From Pseudomonadota bacterium (GTDB taxonomy: Bacteria; Pseudomonadota; Gammaproteobacteria; Burkholderiales; Burkholderiaceae_B): a stretch of DNA of 5,801 nt. This document shows positions 1-5,801 of the stretch, piece after piece; the first letter of the stretch is position 1, and the number at the start of each line of letters is the position of its first letter. The position numbers were made by a program, and so were the translations under genes. The notes under the pieces are model-generated. The model was given only the letters and a program-made list of their open reading frames with translations, did no database searches and was not told the origin of the DNA. The DNA lies in assembly GCA_023432075.1 (NCBI GenBank), contig JAEYVD010000140.1, positions 1 to 5,801 on the forward strand, given 5' to 3'.

Positions 1-283
1 GCGCAAGTTCCTCACGGCGGTGTTCCAGGCCAATGCGATGCTGACGAACCAGCCCGACGAGGCCGCGGGCGTGCTGCTGGCGCTGACGGGTCTATCCAAG
101 GACGAACAGCTTGCGGTCATCAAGCAGACGCAGTGGTATTCGGCCGAGGACCAGAAAGCCCTGATGATCGAACCGGGCAACTTTGTGAACGGCATGCAGA
201 AACTGGCCGAGATGCTGGTGTCGCTCAAGCAGATCGACCGCGCGCCCGCCGTCAAGGACTGGGTCCAGTCCGCGTATCTTTGA
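1..283 (+). CDS. ABC importer substrate-binding protein, C-terminal fragment (SsuA/TauA/NrtA-like)
   Basis: This is the last 93 codons of a gene that begins left of the window; the first full codon is at position 2 and the stop is TGA at 281-283. The product would be the periplasmic ligand-binding subunit that delivers substrate to the permease encoded next. The visible part is an alpha-helical C-terminal lobe: residues reading QANAMLTNQPDEAAGVLL resemble the stretch after the second lobe in nitrate/sulfonate/taurine binding proteins, where long-term residence helices often read 'eaa...l'. It ends in a helix and the residues VQSAYL. The signal peptide and the ligand-contact residues lie outside the window, so the substrate cannot be named. 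The assignment relies largely on position: the gene sits 18 bases ahead of a SsuC/TauC-type permease, followed by its ATPase, in the usual order for this importer class. A GTG at position 20 is in frame but is an internal valine, not a start. Confidence 0.72.
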   Translation, partial: RKFLTAVFQANAMLTNQPDEAAGVLLALTGLSKDEQLAVIKQTQWYSAEDQKALMIEPGNFVNGMQKLAEMLVSLKQIDRAPAVKDWVQSAYL

Positions 284-301
284 ACCCGGGACATTCTGCC
301 T

Positions 302-1072
302 ATGTCCGCACGTTCTTCTTCACGCGAAACACGCCTGCTCTGGGTCAGCGTGTTTTCGCTGCTCGGTTTTCTGTTGCTGTGGGAGGGGCTGTGCCGCGCC
401 GGCGCGGTCGATCCCATTTTCCTGCCCGCGCCGTCCCAGGTCCTGGCGCGGGCGCTGTCCATGTCCGACCAGGGCACGCTGTTCTACAACGTGCTGGCCT
501 CGACGCGCCGCGTCATGGTGGGCTTTCTGGCCGCGGTGATCGTCGCGATTCCGCTGGGCATTTTGCTGGGCACCTCGAAGGTGGCGCGCGCCGTCTTCGA
601 TCCCATCATCTCGTTCCTGCGCCCGCTGCCGTCCATGAGCTGGATTCCGCTGTCGCTGCTGTGGTTCGGCATTACCGAAACGCAGAAGTACAGCATCGTC
701 TTCATGGGTTCCTTCGTGCCCGCCCTGCTTTACGTGATGGAAGCCTCGCGCAGCATCGACCCGGTGCTGGTGCGCGCCGCGCGCAACCTGGGCGCCAACC
801 GCTGGCAGGTCATGCGCGAGGTGCTGTTTCCCGGCTGTCTGCCGCAGATCCTGTCGGGCATGAAGATCATCCTGGGCCTGTCCTGGACCTGCGTGATCTC
901 GGCGGAACTGGTGGCGTCCAAGGAAGGCCTGGGGTTCATGATCATGAACGGCAAGGAATTCTTCCAGACCGACACGGTGGTGCTGGGCATGGTGCTGATC
1001 AGTTTCACCGTGCTGGTGACCGATCTGTGTTTGCGGCTTCTTGAACGGTGGGTGCTGGCATGGCAGCGATGA
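302..1072 (+). CDS. ABC importer permease, SsuC/TauC/NrtB family
   Basis: This encodes a 256-residue inner-membrane permease, the usual length for the nitrate/sulfonate/taurine class. Hydrophobic segments are visible at about residues 13-30, 70-92, 101-121, 128-146, 184-204 and 226-246, consistent with six helices. Between the fourth and fifth lies the EAA loop (about 158-181, core RAARNLGANRWQ followed by VLFPGCLPQI), which docks onto the ATPase. The family-typical ELVASKEGLGFMI follows at about 202-214. The protein would work as a dimer passing substrate from the upstream binding protein into the cytoplasm, powered by the downstream ATPase. The ATG at 302 has only a weak upstream GGGA (288-291). 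The gap to the binding-protein gene is 18 bases, so co-transcription is likely. The 3' end overlaps the ATPase gene, with the stop TGA at 1070-1072. The substrate is unknown; aliphatic sulfonate, taurine, nitrate or pyrimidine-precursor uptake are all used by relatives. Confidence 0.9.
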   Translation: MSARSSSRETRLLWVSVFSLLGFLLLWEGLCRAGAVDPIFLPAPSQVLARALSMSDQGTLFYNVLASTRRVMVGFLAAVIVAIPLGILLGTSKVARAVFDPIISFLRPLPSMSWIPLSLLWFGITETQKYSIVFMGSFVPALLYVMEASRSIDPVLVRAARNLGANRWQVMREVLFPGCLPQILSGMKIILGLSWTCVISAELVASKEGLGFMIMNGKEFFQTDTVVLGMVLISFTVLVTDLCLRLLERWVLAWQR

Positions 1073-1848
1073 ACGACACGATGATCCGGCTGACGGATGT
1101 CTCCAAGGCCTACGGCGACGTGCCCGTGCTGGACAAGGTGAACCTGGAGGTCAAGCGCGGGGAATTCCTGGTGCTGCTGGGCGCCTCGGGCTGCGGCAAG
1201 TCGACGCTGCTGAACCTGATGGCCGGCTTCATCACGCCCAACACCGGATCGGTGCAGATCAACGGCCGAGAGGTCACCGACGTGACCGCCGCGTGCGGCA
1301 TGGTGTTCCAGCAGTACGCGCTGTTTCCGTGGCGCACGGTGCAGGAGAACGTGGAGTTCGGCCTGAAGATGCGGGGCATGTCCCGCCAGGAACGCGCGCC
1401 GATCGCCCGCCGTTTTATCGAGATGGTGGGACTGAAGCACGCGGCGGACAAGTATCCGCATGCGTTGTCGGGCGGGATGAAGCAGCGCGTGTCGATCGCG
1501 CGCGTGCTGGCCAACGACCCGGACGTGATGCTGTTCGACGAGCCCTTCGCCGCGCTGGACGCGATGACGCGGCAGGTGCTGCAGGATCAGCTGTTGTCGA
1601 TCTACGAGCAGAGCGGCAAGACCATCGTCTTTATCACGCACTCCATCGACGAGGCGCTGACCCTGTCGACGCGCATGGCCGTCATGGGATCCAAGCCCGG
1701 CCGCATCGTGCAGGACATCCAGAACGACCTGCCACATCCGCGCAGCGCCGACGTGCAATTGTCGCCCCGCTTCGTGGAACTGAAACGCGCCATCTGGGAG
1801 CGCGTGCAGGAGGAAGTCACGCGCAGCATGGAGCTGGCGGCCGACTAA
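1060..1848 (+). CDS. ABC importer ATP-binding protein, SsuB/TauB/NrtD family
   Basis: This is the 262-residue cytoplasmic ATPase of the importer. All core motifs are present: Walker A GASGCGKST (41-49, Lys47), Q-loop FQQYALFPW (83-91), signature LSGGMKQRV (136-144), Walker B VMLFDEP (156-162, catalytic Glu161), D-loop ALDA (165-168) and switch His194 in FITH. The 'YALFPW' after the Q-loop and the Met in the signature are typical of the nitrate/sulfonate/taurine class. Hydrolysis should drive the permease encoded just upstream. Start choice: the ATG at 1060 has GGTGGG (1047-1052) seven bases ahead and overlaps the permease gene by 13 bases. An alternative ATG at 1069 gives a classic ATGA stop-start overlap, and an upstream GTG at 1048 is less likely. 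Either of the two ATGs implies translational coupling. The C-terminal 50 residues are the usual short extension of this family. The substrate remains unassigned. Confidence 0.93.
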   Translation: MAAMNDTMIRLTDVSKAYGDVPVLDKVNLEVKRGEFLVLLGASGCGKSTLLNLMAGFITPNTGSVQINGREVTDVTAACGMVFQQYALFPWRTVQENVEFGLKMRGMSRQERAPIARRFIEMVGLKHAADKYPHALSGGMKQRVSIARVLANDPDVMLFDEPFAALDAMTRQVLQDQLLSIYEQSGKTIVFITHSIDEALTLSTRMAVMGSKPGRIVQDIQNDLPHPRSADVQLSPRFVELKRAIWERVQEEVTRSMELAAD

Positions 1849-1849
1849 T

Positions 1850-1877
1850 GGCGGGGGGGCCCGATGGGCGCCCCGCC
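1850..1877. terminator. Possible hairpin terminator between convergent genes
   Basis: The 45-base gap between the importer ATPase stop and the end of the lysR gene contains the inverted repeat GGCGGGG (1850-1856) and CCCCGCC (1871-1877). Inside the 14-base loop there is a short CCC-GAT-GGG (1860-1868). Its placement between two convergent genes suits a shared, two-way transcription stop. Against this, neither strand has a T-run after the stem, so it would not be a textbook intrinsic terminator. It may act only as a 3'-end-stabilising stem, or be a by-product of the GC-rich composition. Confidence 0.35.
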
Positions 1878-1893
1878 CTTCCCCCAAGCCCTG

Positions 1894-2829
1894 CTACGCG
1901 CGGCGGCCTTCCTCGGCCAGGAACTCCACCAGCGCCGGCAACGAAGGATCCATCGGCCGGTTGGCATGGATGCGCATCACATAGCCCCACGAACCCGCCA
2001 TGCGCAGGTGGGGCGCCAACGGCACCAGCCGGCCACTCGCCAGGTCTTCGTCGATGAGCGGCGCGCGGCCCAGCGCGATGCCGACGCCCGCCGCCGCGGC
2101 GGCCACCACGGTGCTCAGGCCGCTCAGCACCATCGGGTCCTGCCAGTCGTCCGCGGCCAGACCCAGCCGGGGACGCCACGTTCGCCAGTCGGTCTCGGGA
2201 CTGTCGATGTGCTTTTCCTCCAGCCAGCGATGGCGCAGGAACACGCCCGGATCGTTGCGCTCGGCCTCAGCCACCAGCCCCGGGCTGCACACCGGCACCA
2301 CGGTTTCGGTCATGAGCGGGATGTCGCCCGGCGCGGCGATGTGCGGACCCATCGCGCGCACGTGCAGGAAGGCCAGATCGATGTCCTGGGTTTTCCAGGC
2401 CGGATCCTGGCTGGCGTGCAGATACACCTGAATGTCGATGTCCGGATGCAGTTCGATGAACCGCCCGATGCGCGGCGCGAGCCATAGCGCGGCCAGCGAG
2501 GGGTTGGCGGACACGTTCAACGTATAGCGCCGCTTGCCGCGGGCGCTGGCCCGGACATTGCGGCAGGCTGTCTCCAATAGGGTCAAGGCCTGTTGTACGG
2601 ACGCCAGCAGCGCCGCGCCCGCTTCCGTGGTCTCGGCGCGCCGCACGGTGCCGCCCCGTCGCAGCAGCGGCGCCCCTAGATCGGCCTCAAGCGCCCGCAA
2701 CTGATGGCTGACGGCGCTTTTCGTGACGTTCAGCTCTGCGGCAGCGCGGCTCAGGCTGCCCAGCCGGGCCACGGCTTCGAAGGCGCGCAAGGCGGCCAGC
2801 GGCGGAGTGCGGGTGGAGGCGTCGGACAT
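1894..2829 (-). CDS. LysR-family transcriptional regulator, GcvA-like
   Basis: This encodes a 311-residue LysR-type regulator. The N-terminal winged helix-turn-helix spans about residues 9-68. It opens with PPLAALRAFEAVARLGSLSR, then AAAELNVTKSAVSHQLRALE (29-48) as the helix-turn-helix, and then LGAPLLRRGG; this wording (PPL.ALRAFEA, T.SAVSHQ.RALE) is typical of the GcvA branch. A linker helix leads to a two-lobed effector-binding domain (about 95-305) with recognisable lobe strands such as YTLNVSANPSLAALWLAPR and a loop GLSTVVAAAAAGVGIALGR that often lines the effector pocket in this family. It would act in the cytoplasm as a DNA-binding tetramer. The gene is divergent from the large exporter with a 94-base gap and convergent with the importer, so the exporter is its most likely target. 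The ATG at 2829 has no Shine-Dalgarno sequence; a T-N11-A palindrome lies immediately 5' of it, consistent with autoregulation. The effector is unknown. Confidence 0.92.
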   Translation of the reverse strand: MSDASTRTPPLAALRAFEAVARLGSLSRAAAELNVTKSAVSHQLRALEADLGAPLLRRGGTVRRAETTEAGAALLASVQQALTLLETACRNVRASARGKRRYTLNVSANPSLAALWLAPRIGRFIELHPDIDIQVYLHASQDPAWKTQDIDLAFLHVRAMGPHIAAPGDIPLMTETVVPVCSPGLVAEAERNDPGVFLRHRWLEEKHIDSPETDWRTWRPRLGLAADDWQDPMVLSGLSTVVAAAAAGVGIALGRAPLIDEDLASGRLVPLAPHLRMAGSWGYVMRIHANRPMDPSLPALVEFLAEEGRRA

Positions 2830-2830
2830 C

Positions 2831-2849
2831 GGTTGAGTTTATCTCAACC
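2831..2849. promoter_or_regulatory. LysR-type operator (T-N11-A palindrome)
   Basis: The sequence is a perfect inverted repeat: GGTTGAG (2831-2837), a 5-base AT spacer TTTAT, and CTCAACC (2843-2849). It satisfies the LysR consensus T-N11-A, with T2834 and A2846 placed symmetrically inside the palindrome. It sits in the only divergent intergenic region of the window, beside a lysR gene, as known LysR operators usually do. A weaker imperfect palindrome, TGAA-AA-TTCA (2856-2865), is centred about 20 bases further on, close to two helical turns; it could be a second (activation) half of the site. The binding of this particular regulator here is inferred, not shown. Confidence 0.7.
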
Positions 2850-2862
2850 CCTGATTGAAAAT
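2833..2862 (+). promoter_or_regulatory. Candidate exporter promoter overlapping the operator
   Basis: On the plus strand TTGAGT (2833-2838, four of six matches to TTGACA) is followed after 18 bases by GAAAAT (2857-2862, four of six matches to TATAAT). The -35 element lies inside the left arm and spacer of the LysR palindrome. This would give a leader of roughly 50 bases before the exporter start. It is a plausible weak promoter, of the kind often found where a LysR protein activates transcription. An alternative -35, TTGAAA at 2855-2860, has no convincing -10 partner. Confidence 0.3.
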
Positions 2863-2866
2863 TCAT
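2838..2866 (-). promoter_or_regulatory. Candidate lysR promoter overlapping its operator
   Basis: Read on the minus strand there is a -10-like GATAAA (the complement of 2838-2843), matching TATAAT at four of six bases. A weak -35-like ATGAAT (the complement of 2861-2866) lies 17 bases upstream, matching TTGACA at three. The -10 element falls in the middle of the palindromic operator, so bound regulator would block it. The -10 ends eight bases before the lysR ATG, which would put the transcription start at or within a base or two of the start codon. The motif match is modest. Confidence 0.3.
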
Positions 2867-2874
2867 CGCTTTCG

Positions 2875-2904
2875 CATGCAGGCCGGATCGGGGACCATGC
2901 AGGC
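2875..2904 (+). repeat. Short direct repeat CATGCAGGC in the exporter leader
   Basis: CATGCAGGC occurs at 2875-2883 and again at 2896-2904, exactly 21 bases apart, or two helical turns. Each copy contains an ATG in frame with the exporter, so the repeat might be an alternative N-terminal coding extension, a tandem protein-binding site, or chance. Confidence 0.4.
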
Positions 2905-2907
2905 TCT

Positions 2908-2915
2908 GGATGGAG
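2908..2915 (+). promoter_or_regulatory. Ribosome binding site that decides the exporter start
   Basis: GGATGGAG contains GGAG at 2912-2915, eight bases before the ATG at 2924 but only two before the ATG at 2918. The earlier GGA (2908-2910) is seven bases from 2918. The stronger, better-spaced GGAG favours starting at 2924 (MYFDSRLW). ATGs at 2876 and 2897 are also in frame but lack a well-spaced site. Confidence 0.5.
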
Positions 2916-2923
2916 TAATGGCT

Positions 2924-5801
2924 ATGTATTTCGATTCGAGGCTGTGGCGCCTGACCGAGGGTCTGCGCGCCGGCATGGCGGGCGGCATCTTTCTGGGCCT
3001 GCTGGCCCTGGCAGCCGGGATTGCACGCTACGTGTTCCTGGGCCAGCTGCTGGCCCGGGTGTTCGACGGCGCGCCGTGGCAGGATTGGGCGGCGCCCGCG
3101 CTGTGCGTGGCGGCCATGGTGGTGCTGCGCGCGTTCCTGGACGACTGGCGCACGGTGCAGGCCAACCGCACGTCGGCCGCCATCCAGCACACGCTGCGCG
3201 CGCGCCTCTACGACCGCATCGTCGCGCTGGGGCCGGCATGGTTTGCCAACCAGCGCACCGGCGGCGTCATGCTCACCGTGGTGGACGGCGTCGAACAGTT
3301 GCAGACGTTCTTCGGACAGTACCTGCCGCAGGTCGCCATCGCCGCGGCCGCGCCGTTTGCGATCTTTGCCGTCATTGCATTCTGGGACGTGCCGACCGCC
3401 CTGGTGTTCCTGGCCGCGGCGCTGTTCGCGCTGTTCGGGCCGATGGCGGTGCACATGCTGGACCGGCGCGCCAGCCTGGCGCGCAGCCGGTCGCTGAACG
3501 AGTTCGGCGAAGAATTCCTGGACGCCGTGCAGGGCCTGCCCACGCTCAAGTCGTATGGCCAGGGCAAGGCCTGGGGCGAACGGCTGGCCGCCCGCGCGCG
3601 CAGCCTGTCGGACAACACCTTCTGGGTGCTGTCCGTCAGCCTGCTCACGCGCGGCATCAGCGACCTGGGCGTGGCGCTGGGCGCCGCGCTGGCGCTGACG
3701 CTGGGCGCATGGCGCGTCGCCGCCGGCGACATGAGCGTCGAGGCGCTGCTGATCGTGCTGATGGCGGGCACCGAGATCTTCCGGCCGCTGCGCGACCTGC
3801 GCGCGGTGCTGCACCGGGGCATGCTGGGCCAGTCGGCCGCCGCCAGCATCCACGCGCTGATGGACGCGCAGCCGCTGACGCCCGCCCCGGACACCGCCAT
3901 GCAAGCAGGCGCCGTGCGAGCGGGCGCTGCCCGCCTGGCGCCCACCATCGAGTTCGACGACGTGGCGTTTTCGTATACGCCCGAACGCGCCGCCCACCAG
4001 GGCCTGGCATTTCGCATCGCGGCGGGCGAGCGGGTTGGCGTGGTCGGCCCCAGCGGCGCGGGCAAGTCCACCATCGTGCGGCTGCTGCTGCGCGAATGCG
4101 TGCCGCAAGGTGGCGTGGTGCGGATCGGCGGACACGACATCAACACGCTGGACACGCAGTTCCTGCTGTCGCACTTTGCGCTGGTCAGCCAGGACATCAC
4201 GCTGTTTCACGGCACCATCGACGACAACCTGCGGCTGGGCCGCCCAGACGCCACCCAGGACGAGGTGCGCGCGGCCGCGCGCGCCGCCAACATCGACGAC
4301 TTCATCATGGCGCTGCCCGACGGCTACGCAACGCGCATCGGCGAACGCGGCCTGCAGTTGTCGGGCGGCCAGCGCCAGCGCGTGGCGATCGCCCGAGCCC
4401 TGCTGCGCGATGCGCCCATCCTGATCCTGGACGAGGCGCTGTCGTCGGTGGATACCGAGAACGAGGCGCTGATCCAGCAGGCGCTTGACCGTCTGATGGC
4501 CGGCCGCACGACGCTCATCCTGGCCCACCGCCTGGCCAGCGTGATCGGCGCCGACCGCATCCTGGTCCTGGACCAGGGGCGCGTGGCGGCATCGGGACCC
4601 CATGCCGCGCTGATGCGCCAAGGCGGGCTGTACCACCGGCTGATGCACGAACAGGCCGCCGCGCATCGGAATCCCGCCGCGGGCTCACCGGTTGCCGCGC
4701 GGCCCGACACGGCGCGGGCGGCTGTGCCAGACAACGACAACGACCAGGGCCCCGCCCTGCGCCCGCTGGACGCCGACGCCGAACAGGTCGGCTGGCGCGC
4801 CACGCTGGGCACGCTGCTGGCGGTGGTGCGGCCGTGGCGCGGCACGCTGATTGCGACCATCCTGCTGGGCGTGGCGCGCGTGGCCGCCTTCATCGGCGTG
4901 GGCGTGTTCAGCGCCCTGATCGTGGCCGCCATCCGCGATGGCCGCGAGACCGGCGCGCTGGTCGCTGGCCTCTTGATCGCCGCGCCGCTGGCCGCCCTTT
5001 TCCACTGGCTGGAATCGTGGCTGGCGCACGCGATGGCCTATCAGCTGCTTGCCGACATGCGCGTCAAGCTCTACGACAAACTCGAACGCCTGGCGCCCGC
5101 CTATCTGCTGCAGCGCCGCTCCGGCGACCTGGTCGCGCTAGCCACCCAAGACGTGGAGATGGTGGAGTATTTCTACGCGCACACCATCGCGCCGGCCATC
5201 GTGTCGATACTGGTGCCGCTGTCCGTGCTGGGCTTTCTGGGGTTCTACAGCTGGCCGGTTGCGCTGGCGCTGCTGCCCTTCCTGGCCTACGCGCTGCTGT
5301 CGCCGGTGCGCGGCCGCCAGCGCGTGGACGCCCTGGGCGACAAGGCGCGCCAGGCATTGGGCGAAATGAGCGCCCACACCACCGACACCATCCAGGGCCT
5401 GGCGGACTTGACCGCCTTCCAGGCCACCGGCCGGCGCCGCGACCAGTTCCTGAAGGTCGCCGACCATTATCGCGAGCGGCGTCTTGCCATTCTGCGCGAC
5501 CTGTCGCGCCAGACCGCCTGGTTCGAAACCGCGATGGGCCTGGGCGGCCTTGCCGTGGCGGTCGTGGGCGCGTTGCAGGTGCAAGCAGGCGCGCTGTCCG
5601 CCGGCATGCTGCCCCTGCTGGTGCTGATTGCGCTGGCCACGTTCCTGCCGGTGTCGGAGATCTCGCAGGTCAGCCGGCAGTTGGCCGACACCATTGCCGC
5701 CACGCGCCGCCTGCACGTGGTGGCCAACGAACCCGACCCGGTCGTGGACGGCCCCCTGCCCGCGCCGGTGGCGGCCCATGGCCTGTCGCTCGCCTTCGAT
5801 C
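2924..5801 (+). CDS. Fused two-module ABC exporter (CydDC-like), 3' end outside the window
   Basis: One open frame with no stop runs from here to the right edge (959 full codons). Membrane domain 1 covers about residues 1-310: helices near 18-40, 55-72 and 136-175, then further ones to about 290. It includes GGVMLTVVDGVEQLQTFF then GQYLPQ (113-136), a wording I associate with CydD-type proteins. Nucleotide-binding domain 1 (about 340-570) is complete and catalytically intact: Walker A GPSGAGKST (375-383, Lys381), Q-loop Gln423, signature LSGGQ (479-483), Walker B ILILDE (499-504, Glu504), D-loop SSVD and switch His535. A hydrophilic Ala/Pro/Asp linker (about 577-621) leads to membrane domain 2 (about 623-935), with helices near 641-668, 678-694, 755-797, 868-884 and 892-908. 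The last residues, HGLSLAFD, look like the first strand of a second nucleotide-binding domain. The protein is inner-membrane and probably exports a small molecule; CydDC exports cysteine and glutathione, but the cargo here is unproven. It is divergent from lysR, whose operator overlaps its likely promoter. Confidence 0.92.
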   Translation, partial: MYFDSRLWRLTEGLRAGMAGGIFLGLLALAAGIARYVFLGQLLARVFDGAPWQDWAAPALCVAAMVVLRAFLDDWRTVQANRTSAAIQHTLRARLYDRIVALGPAWFANQRTGGVMLTVVDGVEQLQTFFGQYLPQVAIAAAAPFAIFAVIAFWDVPTALVFLAAALFALFGPMAVHMLDRRASLARSRSLNEFGEEFLDAVQGLPTLKSYGQGKAWGERLAARARSLSDNTFWVLSVSLLTRGISDLGVALGAALALTLGAWRVAAGDMSVEALLIVLMAGTEIFRPLRDLRAVLHRGMLGQSAAASIHALMDAQPLTPAPDTAMQAGAVRAGAARLAPTIEFDDVAFSYTPERAAHQGLAFRIAAGERVGVVGPSGAGKSTIVRLLLRECVPQGGVVRIGGHDINTLDTQFLLSHFALVSQDITLFHGTIDDNLRLGRPDATQDEVRAAARAANIDDFIMALPDGYATRIGERGLQLSGGQRQRVAIARALLRDAPILILDEALSSVDTENEALIQQALDRLMAGRTTLILAHRLASVIGADRILVLDQGRVAASGPHAALMRQGGLYHRLMHEQAAAHRNPAAGSPVAARPDTARAAVPDNDNDQGPALRPLDADAEQVGWRATLGTLLAVVRPWRGTLIATILLGVARVAAFIGVGVFSALIVAAIRDGRETGALVAGLLIAAPLAALFHWLESWLAHAMAYQLLADMRVKLYDKLERLAPAYLLQRRSGDLVALATQDVEMVEYFYAHTIAPAIVSILVPLSVLGFLGFYSWPVALALLPFLAYALLSPVRGRQRVDALGDKARQALGEMSAHTTDTIQGLADLTAFQATGRRRDQFLKVADHYRERRLAILRDLSRQTAWFETAMGLGGLAVAVVGALQVQAGALSAGMLPLLVLIALATFLPVSEISQVSRQLADTIAATRRLHVVANEPDPVVDGPLPAPVAAHGLSLAFD

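Noticed and set aside
133..1044. A 303-codon plus-strand frame across the binding-protein end and the permease
   Set aside because: It is an out-of-frame reading of the permease without hydrophobic helices, rich in Arg and Gly.
730..1887. A 385-codon minus-strand frame opposite the permease and ATPase
   Set aside because: It is antisense to two well-supported genes, rich in His, Arg and Gln, and has no family resemblance.
1041..2057. A 338-codon plus-strand frame across the ATPase, the gap and the end of lysR
   Set aside because: It is the out-of-frame reading of the ATPase; it crosses the convergent junction and has no conserved motif.
2704..4488. A 594-codon plus-strand frame overlapping lysR and the exporter
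   Set aside because: It is a different frame of the exporter, rich in Arg, Ala and Gly with no motif; the exporter frame holds Walker A, signature, Walker B and membrane helices.
2687..4666. A 659-codon open frame on the minus strand, opposite the exporter
   Set aside because: It lies entirely opposite a gene with intact ABC motifs, its translation is a low-information mix of Arg, Ala, Gln, His and Gly with no recognisable domain, and long antisense frames are routine where third positions are nearly always G or C.
3901..5592. The 12-base string GCAAGCAGGCGC at 3901-3912 and again at 5581-5592
   Set aside because: Both copies are in frame in the exporter and encode common Gln-Ala-Gly residues; there is no longer flanking match, so it is likely coincidence of codon use rather than a duplication or recombination site.
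5138..5779. A 213-codon minus-strand frame opposite membrane domain 2
   Set aside because: It is antisense to the exporter and rich in Gln, Arg, His and Gly, with no start signal or motif.
1..5801. Search for mobile elements, CRISPR arrays, tRNA or rRNA genes, attachment sites and defence genes
   Set aside because: No transposase or integrase motifs, regularly spaced repeats, cloverleaf-like segments or base-composition break beyond the short AT-rich promoter region were seen; the window reads as ordinary chromosomal genes.

Overview
The window is high-GC DNA with tightly packed genes and strong G/C preference at third codon positions. Gene content and style (a SsuC/TauC-like importer, a GcvA-like LysR regulator, a CydDC-like exporter) suggest a betaproteobacterium of the Alcaligenaceae type (Achromobacter/Bordetella-like). 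That assignment is inference from composition and gene style; no taxonomic marker is present.

Layout. Positions 1-1848 hold the end of a plus-strand importer operon of the nitrate/sulfonate/taurine (NrtABC, SsuABC, TauABC) class: the C-terminus of a periplasmic substrate-binding protein, an inner-membrane permease with an EAA loop, and a cytoplasmic ATPase with every ABC motif intact. The permease and ATPase genes overlap by 13 bases, so the two are probably translationally coupled. The substrate cannot be read from the visible sequence. A 45-base convergent gap (1849-1893) contains a GC-rich hairpin but no T-tract. A GcvA-like LysR regulator runs on the minus strand (2829 to 1894).

A 94-base divergent intergenic region (2830-2923) is markedly more AT-rich than its surroundings. 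It carries a perfect 7-bp inverted repeat, GGTTGAG-TTTAT-CTCAACC, which fits the LysR-type T-N11-A operator. It lies almost against the regulator's start codon and overlaps plausible promoter elements for both directions.

From 2924 to the right edge one uninterrupted plus-strand reading frame encodes a large ABC exporter with two transporter halves on one chain: membrane domain 1, nucleotide-binding domain 1, linker, membrane domain 2. The window ends where nucleotide-binding domain 2 should begin. The protein most resembles fused CydD/CydC-type exporters, but its cargo is unknown.

How the genes work together. The importer is a self-contained uptake system. The regulator and exporter form a divergent pair around a shared operator, which suggests that the LysR protein controls the exporter and itself. 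I see no RNA gene, CRISPR array, transposon, prophage or defence system. The least ordinary items are the fused exporter and the architecture of the divergent control region.
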